Made by a program: the position numbers and the translations under genes. The notes below the pieces were generated by a model. That model ran no database searches. It was not told where the DNA came from and worked only from the letters and a program-made list of their open reading frames with translations. This document shows positions 12,461 to 24,385 of a stretch of 64,000 nt of DNA, in pieces (within the stretch, counting starts at the first letter, position 1; each line of letters starts with the position of its first letter). The DNA is from Chrysopilus asiliformis (lineage: Eukaryota > Arthropoda > Insecta > Diptera > Rhagionidae): the NCBI GenBank assembly GCA_964034945.1, contig OZ035961.1:23996661-24060660 (forward strand). Direction: 5' to 3'.

Positions 12461-12843
12461 TTGACACGTTGAGCGCCACGTGCCCACCGGTGAGCATTTT
12501 AATTTTCCAACAGAGAATCAAGTGACCACCGATGGGCATTATTGGATGTCGATGGTGGGACAACGTGACCACCCGTTGACACAGTACTTGTTTCATTTCG
12601 AGACATCGTGACCACCAGTGGGAACCTTTTACATATATTTAGCTTTGAGAAATATTAAGTTTGGTCCCAGGATGGAAACCTATTTTACTTAGAATTGGTA
12701 GTACTTGCAATAAATCAATAAAAAAAATTAAAAAAAATGTTGGTCCCAGAATGTCACCCAAGAAATACCCGCTCGTAAGCACGCGGTCTACTGTGTAATT
12801 CAAAGAATTACCACCGGTGGGCACGTGGCGCTCAACGTGTTAA
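12461..12843. mobile_element. piggyBac-like MITE, CACGTTGAGCGCC family (383 bp)
   Basis: The left end is TTGA then CACGTTGAGCGCCACGTGCC (12465 onward). The right end is the inverse, GGCACGTGGCGCTCAACGTG then TTAA at 12840-12843. Terminal inverted repeats reach about 28 bp, to CCACCGGTG. The left TTAA has mutated to TTGA. TTAA target sites are a hallmark of piggyBac-type elements. The interior has repeated GTGACCACC and CACCAGTGGG motifs and no ORF. A second, partial copy lies at 63752-64000. Confidence 0.7.
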
Positions 12844-13942
12844 ATGATTAGTTTGTTCGAATTGCACTAAACACAATTTTACAATAAAGACTTATTTTCT
12901 AAAAACAAACGAAAATATTTGCTATTTGGGATTTTGACAAATTGGCGTCTATCTTCTTTCCGATTATATGATGAGAGAAGAAAGAAATGGTCGGATTGAA
13001 TTTTGATGTATGATAGAGTTATGTCAACACTTTCAAAAAAATCCTGAGAAAAGATTTTTTTTAATTTGTATGAGGGAATTGCACTGTATTTACCATTCAA
13101 GACCTTACCGCTATTATAAAGATCGTTTTTACCCGCAACCAAAGTCTTCGTTCTTAAAACAATGTCTTCTTGTTGTTCTTTAATCCAAATCAAACTGAAT
13201 TTGCATAAAATGTTGGACTAAAGTCTCAGTTCTTTGACCTTTTCATCTGGCCATATTTATTGAACACCCCATCTAAGAAAATAAAAACAATACATGTCTT
13301 GTATCCAATATTACCACTTCATGAAAAGAGAAGGAGAAATTGATATCAAACACCAATCAGTATCTAAAATTATATTCAGCAAAATTGACAACAAAATAGA
13401 CGTTAGATAAATTTCCTTTTAATTTACGGTCCAAATGATTACTTTTTTGTTAATTTGACCGATGGTTTTTTGGCAATAAAAACAGACACAATAAAAAATT
13501 ACTTGATCAAAAAATGGGTGACGCTTTTATCTTAATTGGGAAAAAAAGACTTTCATTGTTGACATTTTTGTTTTCAACTTTTTAAACTGTTCTCATTGAT
13601 CTTGACCTCTGTCTGGACTTTTTTCACCCCCAAAAATTTCGTCCCTTAAATTGGTTTGGTTGATTCTGTTATATGAAAGTCTGGGCTAAATTAATCAGTA
13701 ATTAATGTATTTTCGATTTTTTACACGTTTTTTTTCGTTCGAAATTTTAAGGAGAAAAAATCATCAAAAAGGTTGAATAAAAGACTTATTTCGTCCGTGA
13801 ACACAATAACTTTCGCAAGGATTGAGCTAGATACTTGAAATTTTTTATAGTTGCGTTTCTCGTAATTGGCTGGGATAATTTTTTGAACAGGTAAAATCTG
13901 ACCTTTCCTTCCTCCTTCCATACACCAACTAAATAGTTTTTT
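12844..13942. other. intron with weak copy of a dispersed repeat
   Basis: Around 12970-13060 the motif TTTTGATGTATGATAGAGTTATG matches the dispersed family seen in tandem at 13943-14225, in inverted orientation. At 13825-13865 the string GAGCTAGATACTTGAAAT matches a module that recurs near 37480 and 39810. The rest shows no recognised feature. Confidence 0.4.
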
Positions 13943-14240
13943 ACCATTTTCTCGAAAACAGTGGGTCGTGTTGAAAAATTTATTAAGGTAAAATGTGTTT
14001 AGAATAGGATTTCACATAACTCATTCATACATCGAAATCCAATTGGACCACTGCTTCTCCCTCTTCCAACAAATGGAATACTTTTTTCCTGTTTTCTGGA
14101 AAACCCTGCGTCGTATCGAAAAATGTATGAAGATGAAATGTGTTTAGAATATGGTTTTACATAACTCTTTCATACATAAAAATCCAATTGGACCACTCTT
14201 TCCCCTTTTCTTATATAAATGGATTTTTTAAAATAAACAT
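13943..14240 (+). repeat. two tandem copies of a dispersed repeat of about 147 bp
   Basis: Unit 1 (about 13943-14087) and unit 2 (about 14088-14240) share the order TTTTCTCGAAAAC or TTTTCTGGAAAAC, CGTGTTGAAAAAT or CGTATCGAAAAAT, AAATGTGTTTAGAATA, ACATAACTC, CATACAT, AATCCAATTGGACCACT, and a pyrimidine-rich stretch. Copies in either orientation occur at 15740-15970, 25600-25790, 37480-37790, 39590-39900 and 48600-48735. No coding capacity is seen and the class is unknown. Confidence 0.65.
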
Positions 14241-15735
14241 TTTGTCTGCCATCACATAGTGTTTGACAATTTTTTTTTAGAAATTTTGTGACTGAATTGC
14301 TATTTAAAAAAATGCTATTTTATCATTTATTTTAGTTTTTTTATTGAAATATACGTTGTGTTTATAAATTTGTCACTGCTTAAACCTGGATGTCTTCTTA
14401 AATTGTCCCCCTCACGAATTCTCCATCTATGTCCGTGATCTAATAAAGTATAACTTAAAGGAGCTATTCATAAACACACAAAGCTTAATTGAAAAGTGTT
14501 TTTTACGATTTTCTTGAATTTATACCCTTTATTCAACAAAATTTATGTCCACAGATTTAATAGTTTCAATTAATAACTTTAAATTACAAAATTATGATAA
14601 GTTTTAGTGTGGTGCTGACAAAACTGATACAGAAATTAAAAAAAAACCTCATCAAAGATATAAAATCCTCCCTCTAATTAATCGTTGTACTGAAACTGAA
14701 CTAACTTAATGGCGAAACAAAAATTAAAATTTAACATAAAATAAAAACTAAAACTTTTCGTTCAACTGCTCAAAGAACCGAAAGGACGTTATCATTTTGA
14801 AGGATGATGAAGTTGACGGAGATGAGATTGACGATATTTTAGAAAATGGAAACCCGAGGATAGGACACAGAAGCCAAACTAAATATCGTTCTCATTTCTT
14901 TTTTACTCAATGTCGGTACGATGTAATATTCAATGGTAAAATGTAGGTTGCACACCATAAAGTAAAGCGCAGGTGGCATAAAGAGATGAAGACTTATTAA
15001 AATTATGAAATTAATATAAAAAAGCAAAAGAAATGTCCCCATCTTGGGAAAGTTCTTCGGCTAAAAGCGATAAAGGAGAAAACTTTAGTCGTCCAGCTTT
15101 AAATTCCATTTTCCACGCGAAACTTCTCCTTCAACGGCAGTGTGGTTCTTGTTTTTGTAACCGCAGTCAAGTTGGCGAATATCCTGGATTTAGTTAGGTT
15201 AAAATTTAAATTTTCGTGACAGTGGTTACTTTCTGCTCCCGAAGAAAATTTTGTAAATGTTTCTGTTTTTAAGGAACAACAACGTTTACAATGTTACTGT
15301 TTTTGTTAAAAATTTTCAAAAAAAAAAATCAGGTTAAGTTTATTTGTTGAGTCGCGATCTATGAATACATTAAATATGTTTGCACCCCATTGACGTGTGC
15401 CTCCCCATACCTTTGTTGAAAATAGACCTACCATTTGGTAGTGGATAGCCTAGAGTCAGGGGTGAGAGGACACTTCAAAATCTTTGTAATGAGTTTTCAA
15501 ATATTCCCACAGGCGATACGAACTTTTACTTTCTTCAGATCGGCACACATTCTTGGTGGATGCCGTATACAAAATCTAACAAGGGTACATACTAAATGTC
15601 GTCTTCTCCTAGCCACTTTTTAGTCACACGTGCGTATTGAAGAGTGGTTTATTTAATATACAAGTCAACCAGAAGAACATAAGAAAAGCTACGAGACCAA
15701 TCGGCAAATACTCTATATGATGACATAGAAAATGT
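14241..15735. other. intron, no recognised feature
   Basis: Non-repetitive A/T-rich DNA with only short chance ORFs (for example 15435-15623 and 14839-15042). Confidence 0.4.
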
Positions 15736-15739
15736 TTAT

Positions 15740-15975
15740 TTAAAAAAAACCATTTGTATGGGAGAGGGGGAAGGGAGTGGTCCGAAAGGATTTTGATTTA
15801 TAAAAGAGTTATGGAAAATCATATTTTAAATACATTTTATCTTTATAAATTTTTGGATACGAAGCACAGTTTTCGAGAAAACAGGTAAAAATTATTCTAT
15901 TTGTATGGGAGAGGAAGAAACAGTGGTGCGATTGGTTTTCGATGTATGGATGAGTTATGTAAAATCCGATTCCAG
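15740..15975 (-). repeat. two inverted copies of the 147-bp dispersed repeat
   Basis: TTTGTATGGGAGAGG occurs twice (about 15755 and 15900), each time followed by a TTTTGAT or TTTTCGATGTAT stretch, then GAGTTATG, and then AAAATC. This is the reverse-strand version of the tandem pair at 13943-14240, again as two neighbouring units. Confidence 0.55.
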
Positions 15976-16039
15976 AAAATTGCAAGAGGAATCTTAACTT
16001 AAGATGGCTTAAGAGGAAAAAGAGTGTATTTTGTGATAA

Positions 16040-19000
16040 TGGGCTGTCCATAAAAAATGTCACGGTGTTTTTCGCATCTTGAAACCACCTCCTTCGTTTT
16101 TGTAATTTTTAAAGCTACAGTAAAAAAATTCAAGTCAATCGGCCAGCAAATTGTAGAAGGAATCGGTTCGGCCGCGGAACACGATTTTGCAGAGAGGCTC
16201 CACAATTTTATAAAAAAAAAACACGAAAATGCTTTTATGCAGTTTAAGGTATCTACAATGAAACCTCTTCAACAGAATTTGTATTTCATAAACTACATAT
16301 ATTGTGATAAACAAAACGTCAAAGTTACTCTTTGGGTTCAGATCTCTAGAGAGGCAGTACCCCTTCATACACTTATTTCTACTTGTACCGTGTGTGGTAC
16401 ACCTTTAAAAAAAGGCGATAATAAGAAAAGAAAACCCCTTAAAAGGACTTTGCAATTAACCCGACAACTACGTGGATTAGCTTGTTGGAATTTTAAGAAC
16501 TTTCTTAAACTCTAAAGATTCGCCGGCACTTTCATCCTGAATCCTTCGAATGTCATTAAGCTGACACTACTAATCACGACTATTTTTTGGGCACATTAAT
16601 TCTTGTGACCAGTAAATGCAAGTAGACACATTGAGAAAATCCCATCATGGAAAATTTTTCGGCAATATTATGGGAACGTTCGAAAGACATTGAGATTGCA
16701 AGGGATCGAGGAGGGAGAGGATGTTTGTGAATGCGTTCTCCGCTGTGGGGATGTAATACAAGTAGATTTTTGTTGTTTCATTGAAAACACGCCATTATGG
16801 TAGAGAGACAAGTGTCTGGTCGTTTTGGAAGTGCCTTTTGGGGCATGTTACCGACAACTAAGAATAAAATCCAAAGAATGGAATTTCGTTTCCTTTTTAG
16901 AGAAAAGAAAATGCGAAGCAGGCAGGAACGGAAAGAAGGACACGACAGGATTCTGTAAAATATTAATAAATTTCGTTTCTTCTTGTAAAATTACTGGAAA
17001 AATGAAAACTGCGAAGGGAATGTAGTGGGAGTTTTATTTAAGATGAAACTCGAGGTACGTCGATTGGAGTTGGCGGTAAAGAGAAATTTTTATCGGTTTT
17101 GTATTCTTTTAGGGATTGTAAATATTAAGAGAGGGTAGATGAGAAAGGAATTTTATTTTTTTCCCTTATCGTTATGTAATTTTTTTCGGTACAAGTTGAA
17201 AGAGAGTTTAGGAGGCGATTTTTTTTGGTTCTTGGAAAATAGGCAAACATTTTCCGTATTCTCAAAAGGATTTGAATGAATATTGTATGACATTCTTAAA
17301 CGATGTGTTAATAATTTACTAGGTTTCTACAAATTATATATAAAAAACACAATAGTTATTGTTTTTGTCAGATACAAATGGAAATATTCTTTTTTGACTT
17401 TCTCCTTTGTACTTTTTAGATTTTTAATAAAATTAAAAAATTAATAATAAATTATGTGGTTTATTCCAAAAATATATTATTCTATTTTTTCGTCTATCTG
17501 TGCTAACCAGGAACCCAAATGCCAAAAAATATGGTGTTGTGGCAACCATTAGCACAATTTTTAAAAGCTGTCCATAAAATGCGTAACACTTCTAGAAGAA
17601 TGTGGGTCTGCGGTAGGCTGACAACGGTATTAAAAACCGTGGAAAAAATCGGGGTAAACATCGTTGAATCGACAAAATCACTGTTGCTAGTAAATAGCAG
17701 TGATCAATAGTGTAACAAGCGCCCTCACCACCCCCTCTTCCACCCGCGAAAAATCCGAGACCTTATTAAATATTTTTAGATGGCCAAAAATTATGGACCT
17801 TTTTTTTTGAAAACCAACTTTAAGGAGCATCAAACCATTAAACCCACAAGCTTCGTCATCCTTTGCAACATCCTGCACCACCTAAGATACGCCTCTATCA
17901 GCAGTTTTTTGCACTTAAAACCATGTAAATTTTACCTGGAACGCATAATAGGGGTATTCATGAAACTAGTGCAGAAAAAACACCAATTGCGTTTTTTTAT
18001 GTGGAATGTGTCATGAACGTTCTTGTCAAATAATTTGTATGAATCGATAAGCGATTCGGCAGTCTTCTTTCAGCAGCTTCCAAAATAAACAACAAAATTG
18101 TCGCGAGTGGAAGATTTTCCAAAGAATTTGCTGCAGGTAAATTTACATAGTTTGCGTTGTTTACGAGGCATTTCTGCGATTGCATGAATCCCCCAAATAT
18201 TCTTTAACACTTGAGGAATCCTATTAAATTTTTTAACAACAATTTTTTTTTCAAAGCGTTTTAAAATGAACATTGCGGTTATTTGCATTGATTTAAAATA
18301 ATGAAACAACCATTAATTTAATATTTAATTATACTAAATCAAGGTTATTACATTGTTCACAATTTGGATGATCATATTGGCCTTTTTCCAATGCTGGTCT
18401 CGATATCGTTTCGTTAAATCTTCTTAAAACATGACCCAATAAATATTTTAGGGTAACAAGGGGCGAGAACGGATACCGTATTATAACGAGAAAACCATAG
18501 TGAAGAAGTGTTCATTCAGCGTCTTTTCACATCACTATCTAAAATCTTATTTGTATTAATCAAAAATTTGAAAACAAACTTGCGACGCTATCGTTACTTT
18601 CAGTCGCACAAAAGCTTAAGTCATCTCTTCTCATCCTAGCGAATCATCCCGGGATTCATTTCTATCTCGCTTATCTCATCATCCTCAAACCCAATCATCC
18701 CTAGACTGCGTCAGGATCTATGGGACCAGCCAATAATATTCCAGAGCCATAATAACCCGTTGCTTTCTGTAACAAAACCAAAATCGGATTTCATCACAAG
18801 CCGGCGAGGAGGAAGTGAAGTTACATAGGGAGCTCGACGGGATGTTGTAAGATTGGAATAAGGATACTGGCGGATGGTATAGAAGATACACCAGTACCGA
18901 TGATGAGATAGATATGGGGAAGGATCATAATGTCGGATTGAATTGAAATCCCAATTCATAAATCGAAGCTCTGCAAGAAATTCACTTGTATGGATTCTTG

Positions 19001-19920
19001 TGCCATGCCATACTTACAATCATCACCTAACCGAACAGTACCGTTCTTATTACGTCCTTGAGGTTCCCTGGATATTGGCTCATATTATGTTGTCATTCTA
19101 TGCTAACAACACTCGACATGGTCTATTCTGTATATGCCTTGTGAATATATTGTCTTTCATATATGTATGCACACATTTCTAACAAAGTTTTCCACATTGC
19201 TTATTGTGAATCCTGTTGCTTTCTGTGGAATATTTCGACGACGTCACGTTGAATTTTTGGATTGTTGACGGTATACGGAGCCAAATAGGTGCAACATCCA
19301 GGAGCTGGATTGCTTTTCTGATATATGTTGCTGTTGCTTTTTACTTATCCCAATTCGCTTAGGTGTTTGCTCGCATTAAGGCGAACGTGAAATGCTTTTT
19401 GATGTTCACCACCGGCAGATAAATTTACTTTACATCTTCTAGGATGCTTAACCGCATTCTATAGAGGGTTGACTGAATCCTAGATGAATATCATCCCAAC
19501 ACACAAATACGATATTGTTGGGAGTTTTTCTTTCACCTACTAGAATAGATGTGTGCAGAGCATTCTTCCACTTGTACTCAATTTCATCAATTTGATGTCA
19601 CCAATACTCGTACATTGTGGTAAGAAACAGTCAAACCTGATTTGGAACTGTTACTGGCAGTGAAGGTTTCTATTAGAAATATTTTTTCAGACGAAAATTT
19701 AAAAAAAAAACATAATTTCGCTTCGAATTAATTAATTTGGTAGATGCATTTTACGTAAGTTGTAAAGCCGTAATGGCTGTAAGTAAGCTGAAGACGCTAT
19801 ACTTTCAGGTCCACTTAACATGCTGGGGATAATTAATGCATCTTACTAACAACACCATCAGTCCAAACTACATGGAGAGAAATAATAGGATAGATTCCTA
19901 CAAAAAACTGTAATATAATG
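16040..19920. other. intron with GTCCATAAA repeat motifs
   Basis: GGCTGTCCATAAAAAATGTCAC (16042) and GCTGTCCATAAAATGCGTAACAC (17565) are edges of a dispersed motif also seen inverted or varied near 39446, 54130 and 56697. Reading frames through it, including 16057-16515, show no domain. Nothing else is recognised. Confidence 0.4.
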
Positions 19921-20045
19921 AGACAGTGGCTTTTTTTCGTAACGATTCCCTAAAAACAGGGAATTTAGCCTCCTATTTAATAGGAAATTCTCCCAAAATT
20001 CTAGGCTAAATTCCAGGGAATCGTTACGAAAAAAAGCCACTGTCT
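19921..20045. mobile_element. nearly palindromic MITE (125 bp)
   Basis: AGACAGTGGCTTTTTTTCG on the left is inverted exactly on the right (CGAAAAAAAGCCACTGTCT), and the match continues inward through TAACGATTCCCT and more loosely for about 50 bp per arm. It is a short non-coding inverted-repeat element. The flanks give no clear target duplication. Confidence 0.7.
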
Positions 20046-20252
20046 ATAGTATTAGTTCTATTTTCTTTATGGAGCAATTACAAAAAATCTTTATTTCATG
20101 TATTAAATTTGGTTGAGGAATCAGATCTCTCCTTGTACTGTCATGAACTCCACTGTTGATAGGTTACAATTAAACCTTACAATTGTTACAATCCATTCAC
20201 GGTTCGCAATTGATGTAAAACTGATGATGCGGGAGCGGAAAAGAAAAACCTC

Positions 20253-20559
20253 TTAACACGTTGGCTGCCATGTCGCACGTTTTCGTGCGACACCCAAATG
20301 TTACCCTGAGGCCACGTGGCCTCACAGGATGTTTTATGTTCTCCCAGGCCATGTCGCACGAAAACGTGCGACACAAAAAAACCGTTATAACTGCAAAATT
20401 AGGACCAATAATAAAGTCGCGAGTAGTCAAAAATGATTTTTAGGCACAAAGAAACAAAAAATAACAAAAAAAAGTTGGCCTCAGGTGACCAAAATCGTGA
20501 AAAGACGTTGGCACTGCACGATCAAAATCCTGAAAAGGCTTTGGCAGCCAACGTGTTAA
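20253..20559. mobile_element. piggyBac-like MITE, CACGTTGGCTGCC family (307 bp)
   Basis: TTAA target sites lie at both ends (20253-20256 and 20556-20559). The inverted termini are CACGTTGGCTGCCA and TTGGCAGCCAACGTG. Inside, the small palindrome GTCGCACGTTTTCGTGCGAC occurs at about 20271-20290, and its close inverse-type relative GTCGCACGAAAACGTGCGAC at about 20353-20372. A lone right-end fragment, GTAGCCAACGTGTTAA, is present near 59438. The family is related in its first bases to the 12461 element. Confidence 0.75.
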
Positions 20560-20689
20560 ACAAGTTCAGATTCACTTTGGACCGTAATGTGAAAATAACG
20601 GTTAGGAAATTCTTGTACTGGTTTTTACTTTCCTCTGCTACAGAGGGAGGGTATTGTATCTATAACGAAGGCTGATTCGAGAACGGGGG

Positions 20690-21250
20690 CAGATAGAAAC
20701 TTTCTGTTCAGTATATGAAATCCGTTTCAAGGAAAATTATGATGTCCGTGCACCTGTCTGTCGGTATGACGGTCTCTCGGCCTTTTTTACGTATCTTAAA
20801 TAATGTGAGAATGCGTTGACCTAGCGACTTGAATTTTTTTGTAAATGGAAAGTTTTCTAACAACTTTTGGAAAAGTAGCTATAACGGAAACCTCCCACAC
20901 AATTTTTTTTTTTGAAAAATTACAGTTTTTGGAAACGTTTTGCAACCTTTGGGAAAAAATGAGTATAGGTAACATTATTCAAAGGTTATAAAGTTTTCTA
21001 CGTTTTTCGTATCTCTAACGGTTCTCAAGATATTTGAAAAATATCCAGTTTTTTGGAAATTTCTCGAAAACTATGCGCTTTTGAGAAAAAGATTATATTA
21101 CCAAATTCAAAAAAAATAAAATTTCCAGCATTTTTCCATGTACCGGTTTTTACGTCTCTTTAACGGTTCTCGAGATATTTTAAAAAATATCATTTTTTAC
21201 ATATTTTTTTTCGAAACTAAATATTGCAGAGGAGAGGTGATTAATACAAC
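20690..21250 (+). repeat. degenerate repeat of the CTCGAGATATTT / GTCTGTCGG type
   Basis: After GCACCTGTCTGTCGG (about 20750) come GACCTAGCGACTTGAATTTTT and repeated AACGGTTCTCAAGATATTT or AACGGTTCTCGAGATATTT modules, with TTTCTCGAAAAC between. The layout matches the sequence after the 8-bp array at 24385-24990: a GTCTGTC tract, a CTAGCG module, then ATATCT and AACCGTTAT blocks. It appears to be an old copy of the same unclassified family. Confidence 0.45.
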
Positions 21251-22717
21251 TGTTATTTTTTACATAATTTCATGTTATATTAACAATTTTAATGTCAAAA
21301 ATACAAAAAAAAATCCATGGTTAGCTCACAGTTATTTCAGTGTAAAATTTTGGTGTTCTTGTTCAAAAGTTTGTTATACCACTTTTCCAAAATTTTAAAT
21401 TGTTAAAAAAGACTATAATTGTTTCGTCACGGTTTAACATCGAAATATTAAAAATGTAGATAGTAGATTGATAACATAAATATTTCTAAATTTCCAACAT
21501 CCTTCGGGGTAGTTCTTTTACTAGTGCAACTGTAAATTCTGTGCCAGATGATGGGATTTCTATTACTTGTACACCACAAGTGGAAATGTAAGCAACCATA
21601 GATGAAAATATCACTAAAATGGAGGATAGCCTCCCTCTCCCCCATATATTTCCACATTTTGTGTTAAAAAAGGGGCTGTAGATGAATAAAGTCACATATT
21701 TATCGGTAGCAACGATAGTGCACTTTGGAGGTCTTACTATAGAGCACACGTGTAAACCAAGTAAATTTTCCAACCTTAGCATTTGGTATCATTACTTTTC
21801 AGAAATGTAATTGAATTTTAAATAACTTGTATATAAGTATGGCAAGTGAAAAGTAGATTTTCTACACACACGTCGACGTATTCTTTTTTTTTCTAAACCA
21901 CGTTTGACTATACCTGAAGAAGTGTATAAAATTATAAACTAATGCATATATACATCGAGTCATACACCATCGTATGTAGAATGTGTTATAGTTTTAAATA
22001 CGTACATTATGTAAGACTCTATACTAGTTGTAAACATATTTGCAGACGACAAGTTACAGTAATAAGGAGTACAACTAAGGACACCTTTGTGCCAACTGAA
22101 AATTTTCAAATCTCTTATGCTTTTAAGAGTTTTTCACCATCAGTGATGGTGATGTTTTGTACAGAAACCAAGCGAAAAAAAAAAGAAAATAGAATGCCCA
22201 AAAAGTCATTACAAACATACAAAAACAACAACAACGTCAAAAAAAAAACAATGTTAGGTAAATGAAAAACATCCGTTTATCTAGCATGCCTAGCTAGCTC
22301 TAATGGCAGTCACCACGACCTTCAATGTAAAAAAAAACACAGATTTTTTTTCAGAAGGTGGTGTTGTTGACAGTATCTCCAGGGGACTCTTAAAGACATT
22401 ATGAATTTTTGATATAAAAATTTAATGCTAATTAACGATGAAAATTAACGAGAAATTCCCTTTAGATCATTAGATGATAAAGAAATGTTTCATATTCTAA
22501 TTATAAAATTTAATTATAGAACGGTTCTAAATGTATTTTTAACAACAAATCATTTTAGTGAAAATCGTCGTTAATAGATATTTTCTCATTTAATTTCCAT
22601 ATCTTTGAGATACTTGAATCCTGAATGGTAATTATTTTCTAGGTACTATCTTATGTAAATTACTGCGTAGGTAAAATTTGTTCAAATACTCAGTATAAAG
22701 TGACATTACAAGATATT
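21251..22717. other. intron, no recognised feature
   Basis: A/T-rich DNA with short chance ORFs only. No element ends were recognised. Confidence 0.4.
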
Positions 22718-22980
22718 GTCAAAAGCAGTGGTTCCCAAAGTGGTCCCTACGGACCCCCAGGGGTCCCCGGGATCATTCAGGGGGTCCGTGGAAAATTAAA
22801 ATTGATTTGGGGGTCCCTGAAGAACGTCAGGGGGTCCGCGCAAGGTTAATATAAAATAAAAAAAATTGTGACACATTTTTATTAATATGGAAGTTAAAAT
22901 AAATAACAGAAGCTGGTGATTGCTTTTCCGTCTTCCTATTTGGTAGAACGTAGATTCAGTGCCACTATGAGCCTCATCAC

Positions 22981-23254
22981 AAAAAATAAAAAAAAAATTT
23001 AAAAAAAAAGCTTTTATTAAAAAAGAATGCACTAAAAAGAAAAAAAAAAATTTCTGGACGTTGTGTATCACAAATATAAAAGCTTTTTAAAAGCGAGATA
23101 AATTTTTATTTTATTGTTTTATGCTTTATCTCGCTTTTTAAAAGCTTTTATATTTGTGATACATGGCGTCCAGAAAATTATTTTTTTCTTTTTAGTGCAT
23201 TCTTTTTTAATAAAAGCTTTTTTTTAAAAAAATTTTTAAATTTTTTTTATTTTG
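22981..23254. repeat. large fold-back (arms about 125 bp, loop about 20 bp)
   Basis: The left arm (22981-23103) contains GAATGCACTAAAAAGAAAAA, TTTCTGGACG, GTGTATCACAAATATAAAAG and GCGAGATAAA. The right arm (23124-23254) is its inverse. The spacer is only about 20 bp. The same core motifs recur in the fold-backs at 47585-48018 and 54925-55140. Confidence 0.8.
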
Positions 23255-23282
23255 TTCTTTTTAGTCTTCGAATATATACCTA

Positions 23283-23745
23283 TCCTTACATTTGAGATGT
23301 CCTTACAGGCTTTTTAACTGGAGAATCGTATTCAGCGAACCCCAAAACCCGCAGAATATATTTTTTCCCGGAACAATTGAGAAAAAGGATAATCACGTTA
23401 TCCTTACAGGACCTTCCGTTATCCTTACAGACTTTTTAATGACAGATTCGGATTCAGTGACCTCAAAAACCCCCAGAATAGATTTTTTTCCGGAAAATTT
23501 GGAGAAAAGGATAATCACGTTATCCTTACAGGACCTTCCGTTATCCTTACAAGGACGAAGTAGTGAAAATATTGTATTGTCATCGGACTTATATAAGTGT
23601 GCAAAATTTCAAGTCAATCGGACAAGTGGAAGTTGGTCAAAATTGGGTTGCAAGATTTGATCTGACAGACAGACAGACAAACAGACAAACAGACACGAAG
23701 GCAAGCTAAATAAAAGCTTTTAAAAAAAAGAAACCGACTAGAAAT
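23283..23745 (+). repeat. composite repeat: CCTTACAGGACCTTCCGTTAT units plus GACAGACA tract
   Basis: Two similar blocks contain TTATCCTTACAGGACCTTCC and CCGGAA...GAGAAAAGGATAATCACG. They are followed by TGCAAAATTTCAAGTCAATC and a GACAGACAGACAAACAGAC tract, then AAAAGCTTTTAAAAAAAAGA. The same order occurs inverted at 54255-54840, where the repeat units have expanded. Confidence 0.65.
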
Positions 23746-23973
23746 TAGTATCTACTTGTGGGGATTTGCGGTTGCTACTCACAAATATTGAGCCGAACTT
23801 AAATACACTCATAACATCCCATCAGGTTCATCCAAGTCATTAATTTTTACTTTCTTCTACGGAGTATAATAAAGTATTGTATTCATGAAAAATTTCGACC
23901 TCTTAATTTTGCCTAAAAAAACATTTCCCGATCACTCCTGAGTCGATTGGAGTCATATTTAAAAAATGTCTTT

Positions 23974-24385
23974 CTGTCTGTCAGTCTGTCAGTCTGTCAG
24001 TCTGTCAGTCTGTCAGTCTGTCAGTCTGTCAGTCTGTCAGTCTGTCAGTCTGTCAGTCTGTCAGTCTGTCAGTCTGTCAGTCTGTCAGTCTGTCAGTCTG
24101 TCAGTCTGTCAGTCTGTCAGTCTGTCAGTCTGTCAGTCTGTCAGTCTGTCAGTCTGTCAGTCTGTCAGTCTGTCAGTCTGTCAGTCTGTCAGTCTGTCAG
24201 TCTGTCAGTCTGTCAGTCTGTCAGTCTGTCAGTCTGTCAGTCTGTCAGTCTGTCAGTCTGTCAGTCTGTCAGTCTGTCAGTCTGTCAGTCTGTCAGTCTG
24301 TCAGTCTGTCAGTCTGTCAGTCTGTCAGTCTGTCAGTCTGTCAGTCTGTCAGTCTGTCAGTCTGTCAGTCTGTCTGTCAGTCTGT
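23974..24385. repeat. nearly perfect 8-bp tandem array (about 51 copies)
   Basis: The unit is TCTGTCAG, perfectly regular for about 400 bp, with irregular CTGTCTGTCAG edges at both ends. Because 24 nt equals three units, all three + frames stay open and give an artificial SVCQSVSL protein repeat. The near absence of mutations suggests recent expansion or continuing slippage. Assembly may have compressed or fixed its length. Confidence 0.95.

Noticed and set aside
16057..16515. 152-codon ORF with a CxxC near its end
   Set aside because: It begins in a dispersed GTCCATAAA repeat, has no recognisable domain, and a competing frame is open on the other strand.
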